64,000 nt of DNA from Gammaproteobacteria bacterium (GTDB lineage Bacteria; Pseudomonadota; Gammaproteobacteria; Enterobacterales; Permianibacteraceae), in the NCBI GenBank assembly GCA_016182845.1, contig JACPFT010000010.1:1-64000 (forward strand), written 5' to 3'. Made by a program: the position numbers and the translations under genes. Below are positions 17,597 through 27,490 of this stretch, piece after piece. Position 1 is the first letter of the stretch. The number at the start of each line of letters is the position of its first letter. Under the pieces are notes generated by a model, which was not told where the DNA came from, ran no database searches, and saw only the letters and a program-made list of their open reading frames with translations.

Positions 17597-18838
17597 ATGA
17601 CCGTCTACAACGCCTTCTACGCCCAGTCCGGCGGCGTCACCGCCGTGATCAATGCCTCCGCCTGCGGCGTCATCGAGACCGCCCGCCAACATGGGGACAA
17701 GATCGGCAAGGTCTATGCCGGCCGCAATGGCATCATCGGCGCGCTCAACGAGGACCTGATCGACACCTCCCTGGAATCCGCCGAGGCCATCGCCGCCCTG
17801 CGCCACACGCCCTCCGGCGCCTTCGGCTCCTGCCGCTACAAGCTGAAGAGCCTGGAGGCCAACCGCGCCGAATACGAGAAGCTCATCGCCGTGTTCAAGG
17901 CCCATGACATCCGCTACTTCTTCTACAACGGCGGCGGCGACTCCGCCGACACCTGCCTCAAGGTCTCCCAGCTGTCCGAGGCCCTGGGCTATCCGATCAC
18001 GGCCGTGCACGTGCCCAAGACCGTGGACAACGACCTGCCCATCACCGATTTCTGCCCTGGCTTCGGCTCGGTCGCCAAATACGTCGCCGTGTCCATCCGC
18101 GAGGCCGGCTTCGACGTGGCCTCCATGGCCGCCACCTCCACCAAGATCTTCGTGCTGGAAGTCATGGGTCGCCATGCCGGCTGGATCGCGGCGGCCGGCG
18201 GCCTGGCGGCGGAAGCCGAAGGCGATGCGCCCCATATCATCCTGTTCCCGGAAATCCCGTTCGAACGCGAGGCCTTTTTGAAGCGCGTCGATGAATGCGT
18301 CAAGAAGCACGGCTACTGCGCCATCGTCGCCTCCGAGGGCCTGAAGAACGAGGAAGGCAAGTTCATGGCCGAAGCCGGAACCCGCGACGCCTTCGGCCAT
18401 GCCCAGCTGGGCGGCGTGGCGCCGGTCATCGCCCAGATGATCAAGGATGCACTCGGCTACAAATACCACTGGGCCGTGGCGGACTACCTGCAGCGCGCCG
18501 CCCGCCATATCGCCTCCAAGGTGGACGTGGACATGGCCTACGCGACCGGCAAGGCCGCCGTGGAATTCGCCCTGGCCGGCAAGCACGCGGTCATGCCCGC
18601 CATCCGGCGCCTGCCGGACGGCGGCTTCGACATCATCGAAGCCCCCCTGTCCCAGGTCGCCAACGTCGAGAAGTTCATGCCCCGGGAGTTCATCACCGAA
18701 GACGGCCTCCACATCACCCAGGCCTGCCGCGACTACCTCTCGCCGCTGATCCAGGGCGAGGACTACCCGCCTTACGCCAACGGCCTGCCGCAGTATGTGA
18801 AGCTGAAGAACGTCGCCGTGGCGAAGAAGCTCGTCTGA
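17597..18838 (+). CDS. pfp: Pyrophosphate-dependent 6-phosphofructokinase
   Basis: This 413-residue enzyme interconverts fructose 6-phosphate and fructose 1,6-bisphosphate using PPi in place of ATP. Two residues separate PPi from ATP enzymes. Asp follows the glycines in NGGGDS, where ATP-PFK has Gly, and Lys is in PKTVDND, where ATP-PFK has Gly (PGTIDND). The substrate segment MGRHAGWIAAAGG is also present. The length suits the short PFP group. The ATG at 17597 has AAGGAA upstream, and the longer open frame from 16208 is antisense to mpl. H+-PPase and soluble PPase genes lie 6-9 kb away, so cellular PPi handling is clustered here. Downstream is a CTCTCCC hairpin. Confidence 0.95.
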   Translation: MTVYNAFYAQSGGVTAVINASACGVIETARQHGDKIGKVYAGRNGIIGALNEDLIDTSLESAEAIAALRHTPSGAFGSCRYKLKSLEANRAEYEKLIAVFKAHDIRYFFYNGGGDSADTCLKVSQLSEALGYPITAVHVPKTVDNDLPITDFCPGFGSVAKYVAVSIREAGFDVASMAATSTKIFVLEVMGRHAGWIAAAGGLAAEAEGDAPHIILFPEIPFEREAFLKRVDECVKKHGYCAIVASEGLKNEEGKFMAEAGTRDAFGHAQLGGVAPVIAQMIKDALGYKYHWAVADYLQRAARHIASKVDVDMAYATGKAAVEFALAGKHAVMPAIRRLPDGGFDIIEAPLSQVANVEKFMPREFITEDGLHITQACRDYLSPLIQGEDYPPYANGLPQYVKLKNVAVAKKLV

Positions 18839-18846
18839 GCCAAGGT

Positions 18847-18886
18847 CCCCTCTCCCCTCTCCCCTCGCGGGAGAGGGGAGAGGGGG
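18847..18886. repeat. CTCTCCC hairpin, copy 2 (possible pfp terminator)
   Basis: CCCCTCTCCCCTC and GAGGGGAGAGGGGG flank a GCGG centre, giving a stem of about 15 pairs eight bases after the pfp stop. There is no T tract, so a factor-independent terminator is unlikely, though an mRNA-protecting stem is possible. Confidence 0.7.
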
Positions 18887-18940
18887 CGCACCGAGCCACC
18901 CGTGTCCGGCTCCCCCTCCCTAAACCCCTGTCCCGCGTGA

Positions 18941-18959
18941 GAATTGTTCATAACAATTC
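18941..18959. promoter_or_regulatory. Candidate operator dyad upstream of the TonB-dependent receptor gene
   Basis: GAATTGTT, a 3-base centre CAT, and AACAATTC form a perfect 8-base inverted repeat about 200 bases before the receptor start. Its shape resembles LacI/GalR-type operators. No regulator gene is next to it, so the binding protein is unknown. Confidence 0.45.
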
Positions 18960-19161
18960 CTTACAGCCCGCCCGGTTTCCCCCCTTGTCCTTCATGACCC
19001 GTTAAGGCAGTATCGGCCAATCCGGTTTTCCGCCTAGGGGAAGGAGAAGCTAGTCACAACACCGCTTGGCAGCACCGCTGTCGCCTTGCGTCATAACAAC
19101 GATCCCATAAGCAGTACAGGGTCTGACCCGGATAATAAGAATCGCTTTAACGGAGATAACA

Positions 19162-21810
19162 ATGACAACACGCAAGCTAATTGCCATCCATATCGCCTCC
19201 GCGCTGGGCATGAGCGCCATGCTCCCCGCCTACGCCGCCGACGATGCCAACAAAGATGAGGATGTCGAACGTCTGGAAGTCATTGGCTCGCATATTAAGC
19301 GCGCCGACATCGAAGGCTCCTCGCCTGTCCTGAGCATCAACCGTGACGAAATCGACCGCAAGGGTTACCAAAACCTCGGTCAGATTCTAGAAAAGCTTCC
19401 CTCCACGGGGAATGGCACCTTTTCCACTCAGGGCAATAACCAGGACTCTTCGGCCAACGGCGCGGCTGGCGTTTCCCTGCGCGGCCTCGGCGCCGATGCT
19501 ACCCTGGTGCTGATCAATGGCCGCCGCATGGCCATCAGCTCCTTTGCTCAGAACATCACCACGAACTTCGTGGACATTAACTCGATCCCAGTAGCCGCCA
19601 TCGAGCGCATCGAAGTCCTCAAGGACGGCGCCTCGGCTACTTACGGTTCCGACGCGGTAGCCGGCGTGGTTAACGTCGTCCTGCGCAAGGACTTTACGGG
19701 CACCGAAATCAACGTCGGCTATGGTAATACCACGGATACCGATGCCTCCGAGCAGACCATGAGCGCCCTCTGGGGTTTTGCCGACGACAAGAACAATGCC
19801 ACGCTGATTCTGGATTACTTCAAGAACGCCGCCCTTTTGAACAAAGACCGCGACTTCGCCGACTCGGCTGATCAACGCGATCGCGGTGGTGATGATTACC
19901 GTAGCTCCACCGGCTTTCCCGGTGCTTTCCGCCTGCAGACCGGCGTGGATGCTCAGGGCAATCCGGTATATGGTCCTGAGCAATTCGACCCTGCCTGCCC
20001 CCAAGCCTCCCGCCGCGGCACCCGCTGCGCATACGACTATGCGCCTTCCAACAACTTGCTCCCAGCAGCCGAGCGCCTAGGCATGACCTTCCTGGGTACG
20101 CATCGCTTCGATAATGGTGTGGAAGCCTTTACCGAGGTCGCCATTCAGCACAACAACTCAGAAGCACGCGGAGCCCCTGCCCCGGGAACGCCCCCCGACA
20201 ATATGGTCGTCCCAGCCTCCAGCCCGGCCAACCCCTACGGCGTAAACGTGCGCCTCAATCGTTACCGCGTCGTTGATGCGGGCCCGCGCCGCTTCGACAT
20301 CGCCACGGAAAACAGCCGAGTGCTGGCCGGCCTTCGCGGCACTTTCGGCGATGGTTGGGACTGGGAAGGTGCGTTCTACCGCATGCACAGCAAGTCCGAT
20401 CAGTCCGGGGACAAGGGCTGGGTGCGCGTCGACAAACTGAAGGAAGCCCTGGCTGACGGTCGGGTCAATCCCTTCGGCGGCGCCCATATCGCCCCGGACG
20501 TCCTGGAAGATATCACCACCTCGGTGACCCGTATCGGCGAGTCCCGTTCCACCAATGCCGACTTCAAGCTCTCCGGCCAGCTCGCTGAGCTGCCGGCTGG
20601 CCCGCTGATGATGGGCGTCGGCGCTGAATACCAGAGCGAAGACGTCTCCGACCGCCCCGACCGGCAGTTTGCCGACTTCCAGATCCTCGGCACGGAAGCG
20701 GTCTCCGCCTCTGCCGATCGCACTCGCAAGTCCGGCTTCGTCGAACTCATCGTGCCGATGCTCGAAGGTTTCGAAGTCCAGCTAGCCGGTCGCTACGACA
20801 ACTACAACGACTTCGGTTCGACTTTTAACCCCAAGGTGGCCTTGCGCTGGACCGTTAATGATGCTGTCACGCTGCGCGGCTCCTGGGGAGAGGGTTTCCG
20901 TGCCCCATCCCTGGCTCAGATCGGCCTCGGCCCGTCAGAAGAGTCCCCGGCACTACCCGATCCGTATCGTTGCGCCCAGACCAATGACCCGGGTGACTGC
21001 GATGCTTTCGAGCGCTCTGTGTTGTTCCGCGGCAACAAGGACCTAGACCCGGAAACCAGCGAGTCCTGGAATGCGGGTATGGTTTGGGACTTCACCGACA
21101 GCTTCAGCGCGACCCTGGACGTTTGGAACATTCGCCAGGACGACAAGATTGATAAGGTGCCGCTGTTCACGGCAGCCGGGACCGGCGTCTATGACGAGAA
21201 CTGCAACAACCAGGCGAGCTCAATCTGCCAACGTGACACCCCGGCTACGCCTGGACAGCTGGGCGAGTTGTTGCGCATCAACAACTCGTTCTTCAATACC
21301 GGCTACCAGGAAGCTGGCGGTATTGATGTAGGCGCCAATTACCGCATGGACCTCGGCTCCATGGGCAATCTGCGCCTCGACATGAATGTAAGCTACTTGG
21401 ATAAGTTCGAACGTCAGCTTTATGCCGGTGCTCCGGTCGACAGTCTGGAAGGCGAATTCAACTATCCTGAGTATCGTTGGCAGGCCAACGCCGACTGGAC
21501 CATTGGCGACTGGGACGTTGCGGGCAGCATCAACTACATCGGCGAATTCGAAGATGCCGTGGTGGATGATGACGGCAACGTGTTGTGGGATCGCAAAGGT
21601 CGCACCGTCGACTCCTTCGTGACTTACAATGCCCAGGTCAACTACAACGGCATTGAGAACACTCGATTGACCTTCGGTGTGGACAACTTGACCGATGAAG
21701 AACCGCCGTTCTTCAACGGTGAAGGGGATCATTACGTGTATGGCTATGCTTCAGATGTCCACAACCCGCGCGGTCGCTTTGTCTACGGCAAGGTGAGCTA
21801 CCGCTTCTAA
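19162..21810 (+). CDS. TonB-dependent outer-membrane receptor
   Basis: This 882-residue outer-membrane receptor uses TonB energy to import a substrate that sequence alone does not reveal. A signal peptide (MTTRKLIAIHIASALGMSAM, cleavage near Ala26) leads to a TonB-box-like VERLEVIGSHI. The plug domain follows (SLRGLGADATLVLINGRRMA, then SIPVAAIERIEVLKDGASA) and then a long barrel ending in YGKVSYRF, with the expected C-terminal aromatic. GGAGATAACA precedes the ATG. Codon use has visibly more A/T at third positions than neighbouring genes, which may reflect transfer or high expression. It has no attached regulator or transport genes. An operator-like dyad lies upstream and a clear terminator downstream. 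Confidence 0.93.
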   Translation: MTTRKLIAIHIASALGMSAMLPAYAADDANKDEDVERLEVIGSHIKRADIEGSSPVLSINRDEIDRKGYQNLGQILEKLPSTGNGTFSTQGNNQDSSANGAAGVSLRGLGADATLVLINGRRMAISSFAQNITTNFVDINSIPVAAIERIEVLKDGASATYGSDAVAGVVNVVLRKDFTGTEINVGYGNTTDTDASEQTMSALWGFADDKNNATLILDYFKNAALLNKDRDFADSADQRDRGGDDYRSSTGFPGAFRLQTGVDAQGNPVYGPEQFDPACPQASRRGTRCAYDYAPSNNLLPAAERLGMTFLGTHRFDNGVEAFTEVAIQHNNSEARGAPAPGTPPDNMVVPASSPANPYGVNVRLNRYRVVDAGPRRFDIATENSRVLAGLRGTFGDGWDWEGAFYRMHSKSDQSGDKGWVRVDKLKEALADGRVNPFGGAHIAPDVLEDITTSVTRIGESRSTNADFKLSGQLAELPAGPLMMGVGAEYQSEDVSDRPDRQFADFQILGTEAVSASADRTRKSGFVELIVPMLEGFEVQLAGRYDNYNDFGSTFNPKVALRWTVNDAVTLRGSWGEGFRAPSLAQIGLGPSEESPALPDPYRCAQTNDPGDCDAFERSVLFRGNKDLDPETSESWNAGMVWDFTDSFSATLDVWNIRQDDKIDKVPLFTAAGTGVYDENCNNQASSICQRDTPATPGQLGELLRINNSFFNTGYQEAGGIDVGANYRMDLGSMGNLRLDMNVSYLDKFERQLYAGAPVDSLEGEFNYPEYRWQANADWTIGDWDVAGSINYIGEFEDAVVDDDGNVLWDRKGRTVDSFVTYNAQVNYNGIENTRLTFGVDNLTDEEPPFFNGEGDHYVYGYASDVHNPRGRFVYGKVSYRF

Positions 21811-21822
21811 GCGGCACCAATC

Positions 21823-21861
21823 TCCCCCCCCCCTATTTCGGGGGAGGGTTGGGGAGAGGGA
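21823..21861. repeat. CTCTCCC hairpin, copy 3
   Basis: CTCCCCCCCCCTA and a GGGGGAGGG-TTGGGGAGAGGG run form a G/C-rich stem directly after the receptor stop codon. It is of the same type as 17451-17489 and 18847-18886. Confidence 0.6.
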
Positions 21862-21868
21862 TAATCAA

Positions 21869-21897
21869 CAAAGGGCGCCTCGTGCGCCCTTTGTTTT
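21869..21897 (+). terminator. Rho-independent terminator after the TonB-dependent receptor
   Basis: A perfect 10-base stem CAAAGGGCGC / GCGCCCTTTG with a 5-base loop is followed by TTTT. It lies 60 bases past the receptor stop and would isolate the receptor from the toxin-antitoxin genes. Confidence 0.85.
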
Positions 21898-21928
21898 GAG
21901 TAAAAAAACATCCAGCCTCGACAGTGAG

Positions 21929-21948
21929 ATGTGATATATACATCACAT
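21929..21948. promoter_or_regulatory. Candidate phd-doc operator
   Basis: ATGTGAT and ATCACAT form a perfect 7-base inverted repeat separated by ATATAC, about 35 bases before the antitoxin start and inside an A/T-rich promoter-like region. Phd-family antitoxins repress their own operons at such palindromes, so this is the likely autoregulatory site. Confidence 0.55.
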
Positions 21949-21981
21949 TAACATCGACAACAGCTACTCAGGAGCCACGCC

Positions 21982-22230
21982 ATGGCCACCATCCTCGCCC
22001 ACAAGACCGTCTCCATGACCGATCTGCGCGAACCCGCCAAGGTACTCAAGATGGCGGAGAACTCCCCCGTCGCCCTGCTCAACCGCAACACCGTGGTCGG
22101 CTATTTCGTGCCGGCGGGTGCGGTGGAAAACGTGCGAATTCGGGAAGCCTCGGATGAAGAAGTCGACGCAGCCTTGGCCGCCATCCGCGAGGATATCGAC
22201 CCGGTACTTGAGTATCTGAAAGACAAATAA
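21982..22230 (+). CDS. phd: Phd/YefM-family type II antitoxin
   Basis: This 82-residue protein should neutralise the Doc-like toxin encoded 17 bases downstream and repress the operon. The N-terminal half (VSMTDLREPAKVLKMAE through VALLNRNTVVGYFVPA) has the Phd/YefM fold pattern. The acidic C-terminal tail (DEEVDAALAAIREDIDP) fits the toxin-binding helix. AGGAGCC lies before the ATG. An inverted repeat at 21929-21948 is a likely operator. The assignment is firm because of the adjacent toxin. Confidence 0.88.
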   Translation: MATILAHKTVSMTDLREPAKVLKMAENSPVALLNRNTVVGYFVPAGAVENVRIREASDEEVDAALAAIREDIDPVLEYLKDK

Positions 22231-22247
22231 GCCGGGAGCATGGCAAC

Positions 22248-22628
22248 ATGGATTTTGTTTGCATCTCAGCCCAGCGCGTCATACGCATTCATGACAACAT
22301 TATTGGCTCTCACGAATTGCAGGGCGAAGCGCCGGGCAAATCCGTGGAGTCCGCGGTCATGCGCGTTTATAACCGCCTCAACTACGGACTCATTAACGAC
22401 ATTTATGAGCTGGCGGCGGCCTATGCCGCCGCCATATCGATCGCTCATGCCTTCAATGACGCCAACAAGCGAACGGCGTTCGCGACCATGGGCCTGGTCC
22501 TGAAAATCAATAGCGCCCACCTCCAATTCGATGCAGAGGAAGCGGGTAACAAGATCATCCAGTTAGTGCTCGGCGAATGCGATGAGCTGGACCTGGCGGC
22601 CTGGCTGCGCAAACTGCCGCAGCGCTGA
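22248..22628 (+). CDS. doc: Doc-family (Fic fold) toxin
   Basis: This 126-residue toxin carries the Fic motif HAFNDANKR at residues 67-75, which is the Doc version (Ala-Asn-Lys-Arg in place of the glycine-rich AMPylating version). Doc of phage P1 phosphorylates EF-Tu and stops translation, so the same activity is inferred here. Length equals P1 Doc (126). It follows the Phd-like antitoxin by 17 bases with GGGAG upstream of its ATG. The key His, Asn, Lys and Arg are intact, so it should be active. The pair sits alone between the TonB receptor terminator and a convergent peptidase gene. Confidence 0.93.
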   Translation: MDFVCISAQRVIRIHDNIIGSHELQGEAPGKSVESAVMRVYNRLNYGLINDIYELAAAYAAAISIAHAFNDANKRTAFATMGLVLKINSAHLQFDAEEAGNKIIQLVLGECDELDLAAWLRKLPQR

Positions 22629-22639
22629 GACCGGCGCGA

Positions 22640-23698
22640 TCAATCCCTGAAGATCGCGATCCGAGGCTCGCCGCCCGAGACCACGCTGCCCCGATACATG
22701 CCCGCGCTGTTGAACACCAGGGCCGGCAAGCCCTTGGCGTCCAGGGCGATGACGCCGCCCTCCCCGCCCATGGCTTTCAGCTGGTCCATGACCACGGCCT
22801 CGGCGGCGGCCTGCAGGCTTTTCCCCGCGTATTTCACCTGGGCGCAGATCTCGTGGGCGACGGCGGCGCGAATGAAGAACTCGCCGTGGCCGGTGGCCGA
22901 GACCGCACAGCCGCCGTTATCCGCATAAGTGCCCGCGCCAATAATGGGCGAGTCGCCGACCCGGCCCCATTTCTTGTTGGTCATGCCGCCGGTGGAGGTG
23001 GCGGCGGCGAGATTGCCCTGGGCGTCCAGGGCGACGGCGCCGACCGTGCCGAACTTGTGATCGTCCGGCCATTCGACGGCGGTGGTCTTGTCGCTGGCGC
23101 GGGCCTTCGCCTCGGTGGAGGTATCCTCGGACAGCGTGCTGGTGTCCTCGCCCTTGTCCTTCCTGGTCTTGATGAGCTGTTGCCAGCGGCGCTCGGTCCG
23201 GAAATACTTGGGCTCCACCAGCTCCACGCCCTGGGCTTTGGCGAAAACCTCGGCGCCCTCACCCACCAGCATGACATGGGGCGATTTTTCCATGACCGCC
23301 CGGGCCAGGCTGATGGGATTCTTCGCACGATGCACGCCAGCCACCGCGCCAGCGGCCAGGGTCTTGCCGTCCATGATGGCGGCATCCAGCTCGTTTTTCC
23401 CCTCGGCATTGAACACCGCGCCCTTGCCGGCATTGAACAGCGGCGAATCCTCCATGACCCGGACCGCCGCCTCCACGGCATCGAGCGCCGAGCCCTTGGC
23501 CTTGAGCACCGCCTCGCCGGCCGCCAAGGCCTGGCCCAGGGCCTCGCGGTAGGCCTGCTCCAGCTCCGGGCTCATGGCCTTCCGCTCGATGGTGCCGGCG
23601 CCGCCGTGGATGGCCAGGGCGTAGCGGGTCTCGGCGGCGGCTTCCGACATGGCGAAGATTCCCAAGGACAGGCTTAAGACGAGACGGCGTAGGGACAT
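22640..23698 (-). CDS. Isoaspartyl peptidase / plant-type L-asparaginase (Ntn hydrolase), exported
   Basis: This 352-residue enzyme cleaves isoaspartyl dipeptides and possibly asparagine. It is made as a precursor that cuts itself before the nucleophile Thr218 (HKFGTVGAVALD). Other family segments are AIHGGAGTI at the N-terminus of the alpha chain, SPLFNAGKGAVF, and STGGMTNKKWGRVGDSPIIG-type sequence after the nucleophile. A signal peptide (MSLRRLVLSLSLGIFAMSEAAA) suggests a periplasmic enzyme. The ATG at 23698 has GGAG upstream, while the open frame to 23752 has no such site. It is convergent with doc. Confidence 0.93.
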   Translation of the reverse strand: MSLRRLVLSLSLGIFAMSEAAAETRYALAIHGGAGTIERKAMSPELEQAYREALGQALAAGEAVLKAKGSALDAVEAAVRVMEDSPLFNAGKGAVFNAEGKNELDAAIMDGKTLAAGAVAGVHRAKNPISLARAVMEKSPHVMLVGEGAEVFAKAQGVELVEPKYFRTERRWQQLIKTRKDKGEDTSTLSEDTSTEAKARASDKTTAVEWPDDHKFGTVGAVALDAQGNLAAATSTGGMTNKKWGRVGDSPIIGAGTYADNGGCAVSATGHGEFFIRAAVAHEICAQVKYAGKSLQAAAEAVVMDQLKAMGGEGGVIALDAKGLPALVFNSAGMYRGSVVSGGEPRIAIFRD

Positions 23699-23773
23699 GA
23701 TGCGCTCCAGTAGTACTGCGCGACACTGCCAGAAATACGAACGCCCCGGCAAGCGGGGCGGTGTGGATCAATA

Positions 23774-23873
23774 CCGTTCGTGGTGAGTAGGTCGCGCCTT
23801 GCGCGACCGTATCGAACCACCCTTAGAGCCCTTCAATACGCCGCCCGGGAGGGCGGCTACTCAGGGCGAACGG
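23774..23873. repeat. GTTCGTCC-family two-module repeat, copy 2 (diverged)
   Basis: The outer ends CCGTTCGTGGTGAG and CTCAGGGCGAACGG pair. Inside are GTCGCGCCTTGCGCGAC and CGCCCGGGAGGGCG stems. It fills the gap between hppA and the peptidase gene on the minus strand. Confidence 0.65.
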
Positions 23874-23883
23874 CTTTCAATAC

Positions 23884-26025
<2,142 letters not shown>

Positions 26026-26343
26026 ACAAGGCTCCCCCAAAGTGTTGGTATACGGGTCATCCGACCCTTCGGGGAATGCCAATAGCCTTGGAATTCCCCC
26101 TTATTACCGCTGGGAAAGCGCTCGCGCGGCATCAACATCGGGTTGCCGCCGCCAGGACGACTTCGCGCTCGGCGAAGGCGGGCCCATTGTCGCGTGGGCG
26201 CAGGAACCCGGCCGACCGGCCAATTCAGGCGCTGCCTGAGTCTTGCCGAAATACCGGGGCCCTAAAGAATACTTGTACTCGAAGATAGCCAGGCGGTCTA
26301 AGGCTAAAACCCAAAACCGCTGCCGCGGTGCAGCGAAGGCGGT

Positions 26344-26349
26344 TATAAT
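26344..26349 (+). promoter_or_regulatory. Possible -10 element for ppa
   Basis: A perfect TATAAT lies about 200 bases before the ppa start in otherwise G/C-rich DNA. No good -35 hexamer lies 16-18 bases upstream (the sequence there is CTGCCGC), so it may need an activator or be chance. Confidence 0.3.
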
Positions 26350-26410
26350 CGCGGCACTTTAAGCAGGGCACAGGGCACTCGACGCCAGGGCCCTGGATCG
26401 TCTCTTCAAG

Positions 26411-26493
26411 CCGTTCGTGGTGAGCCCGTCGAACCATGAATGGCTTGTGCACCGGGAAAACCGTCCATCCTTCGACAAGCTCAGGACGAACGG
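26411..26493. repeat. GTTCGTCC-family repeat, copy 3 (inverted order)
   Basis: CCGTTCGTGGTGAGCCCGTCGA at the left pairs with TTCGACAAGCTCAGGACGAACGG at the right, around a GAACCATGAATGG segment typical of the family's second module. It lies in the ppa leader, about 60 bases before the start codon. Confidence 0.75.
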
Positions 26494-26552
26494 CTCCCAT
26501 TGGCACAAATCGCGTAGTTACCAATACCTCATCGCTAACCGCAGGAACCATC

Positions 26553-27101
26553 ATGAGCCTGAACAAAGTGCCCGCCGGCAAGAAGCTGCCCGACGAAATC
26601 AACGTCATCATCGAGATCCCGGCCCATGCCGATCCGATCAAGTACGAAGTGGACAAGGAATCCGGCGCCATCTTCGTCGACCGCTTCATGGCCACCTGCA
26701 TGCACTACCCGACCAACTACGGCTATGTGCCCCACACCCTGTCCGAAGACGGCGATCCGGTGGACGTGCTGGTGCCGACGCCCTTCCCGCTGATCCCGGG
26801 TTCGGTGATCCGTTGCCGTCCGGTGGGCGTGCTGAAGATGACCGACGAGTCCGGCACCGACGCCAAGGTCCTGGCCGTGCCCGTGGACAAGCTGACCGGC
26901 ATCTACAAGGACGTTCAGGACGTCAACGACCTGCCGGAGCTGCTGAAGAACCAGATCGTGCACTTCTTCGAGCACTACAAGGACCTGGAGAAGGGCAAGT
27001 GGGTCAAGGTCGACGGCTGGGAAGACATCGCCGCCGCCAAGGCCGAAATCCTGGCCTCCGTCGAGCGCTACAACAGCAGCGACGACAAGCCGGCGTTCTA
27101 A
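26553..27101 (+). CDS. ppa: Soluble inorganic pyrophosphatase (family I)
   Basis: This 182-residue cytoplasmic enzyme hydrolyses PPi to phosphate and so drives biosynthetic reactions. The family I signature DGDPVDVLV (metal-binding aspartates) is present, along with YPTNYGYVP and the C-terminal [14 protein letters not shown]. Length is close to the usual 175-180. The start [11 protein letters not shown] has GCAGGAACC upstream. The earlier ATG at 26436 reads through a repeat. It is divergent from hppA. Having soluble and membrane PPases plus PFP in one genome implies that PPi level is regulated, since the soluble enzyme would waste the substrate of the other two. Confidence 0.96.
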   Translation: MSLNKVPAGKKLPDEINVIIEIPAHADPIKYEVDKESGAIFVDRFMATCMHYPTNYGYVPHTLSEDGDPVDVLVPTPFPLIPGSVIRCRPVGVLKMTDESGTDAKVLAVPVDKLTGIYKDVQDVNDLPELLKNQIVHFFEHYKDLEKGKWVKVDGWEDIAAAKAEILASVERYNSSDDKPAF

Positions 27102-27117
27102 GCCTCGGCCTTCAAGC

Positions 27118-27144
27118 AAAAAACCCGGCGCCGCCGGGTTTTTT
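27118..27144 (+). terminator. Rho-independent terminator after ppa
   Basis: A stem of AAAAAACCCGGC with GCCGGGTTTTTT and a 3-base loop is followed by GTTG. It lies 17 bases past the ppa stop. The A and T runs make it usable in both directions, so it may also end the small minus-strand gene at 27164-27370. Confidence 0.92.
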
Positions 27145-27163
27145 GTTGTCGGTTGCGCGGCAT

Positions 27164-27370
27164 TCACGCGTCGAACATCTGCCCCAGGCGCTGGCGGCCC
27201 GGCTCGGCGCGGCAGGCCGTGCCCTGCGCATCGCCGGTGCAGGCGCAGCAAGCCGGCTCGGCATCGGCGCTCAGCGCGGCCATATGCTCCCTCAGCGCTC
27301 GTGGCGAACCCACGTAGCCGCCCATCCACATCAAGCCCAGGGCCATGGCATTCAGGATCTTCCAGTTCAT
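27164..27370 (-). CDS. Small hypothetical protein with hydrophobic N-terminus and Cys cluster
   Basis: This 68-residue protein is not recognised. It starts MNWKILNAMALGLMWMGGYVG, a short hydrophobic segment that could be a signal or anchor. Five residues, ACCAC, in the middle and one later Cys could bind metal or form disulfides. The ATG at 27370 has GGAGGCGACG directly upstream, a strong ribosome site that favours a real gene. It is divergent from the LysR gene and convergent with the ppa terminator. Confidence 0.5.
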   Translation of the reverse strand: MNWKILNAMALGLMWMGGYVGSPRALREHMAALSADAEPACCACTGDAQGTACRAEPGRQRLGQMFDA

Positions 27371-27490
27371 CGTCGCCTCCCGGTCGCGCCGCGACGGTTG
27401 CCGCGGCTTCATCGTGGAGCCATGGTATAAACCCCGGAACGGGATGATAATCCGGTCAATCCGACAAACACTGTTTCCCGGAACGACATA

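Larger units (their letters stand above)
18839..19161. other. pfp - TonB receptor intergenic region
   Basis: This 323-base gap holds a G/C-rich hairpin just after pfp (18847-18886), a perfect dyad at 18941-18959, and the leader of the receptor gene ending in GGAGATAACA before ATG 19162. Base composition drops in G+C after about 18935. No open frame here looks coding. Confidence 0.6.
26026..26552. other. Divergent hppA - ppa intergenic region
   Basis: This 527-base gap separates the two divergent pyrophosphatase genes. It holds an exact TATAAT at 26344, a diverged GTTCGTCC-type repeat (26411-26493) and otherwise unique sequence with no convincing open frame. Both genes' promoters must lie here. 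Confidence 0.6.

Noticed and set aside
18847-18886. Factor-independent terminator after pfp
   Set aside because: The stem is strong, but no T tract follows. It is listed as a CTCTCCC-type repeat instead.
21982-22628. A defence island around the Phd-Doc pair
   Set aside because: Neighbours are a TonB receptor and a peptidase. No restriction, CBASS, retron or CRISPR genes are present, so the pair stands alone.
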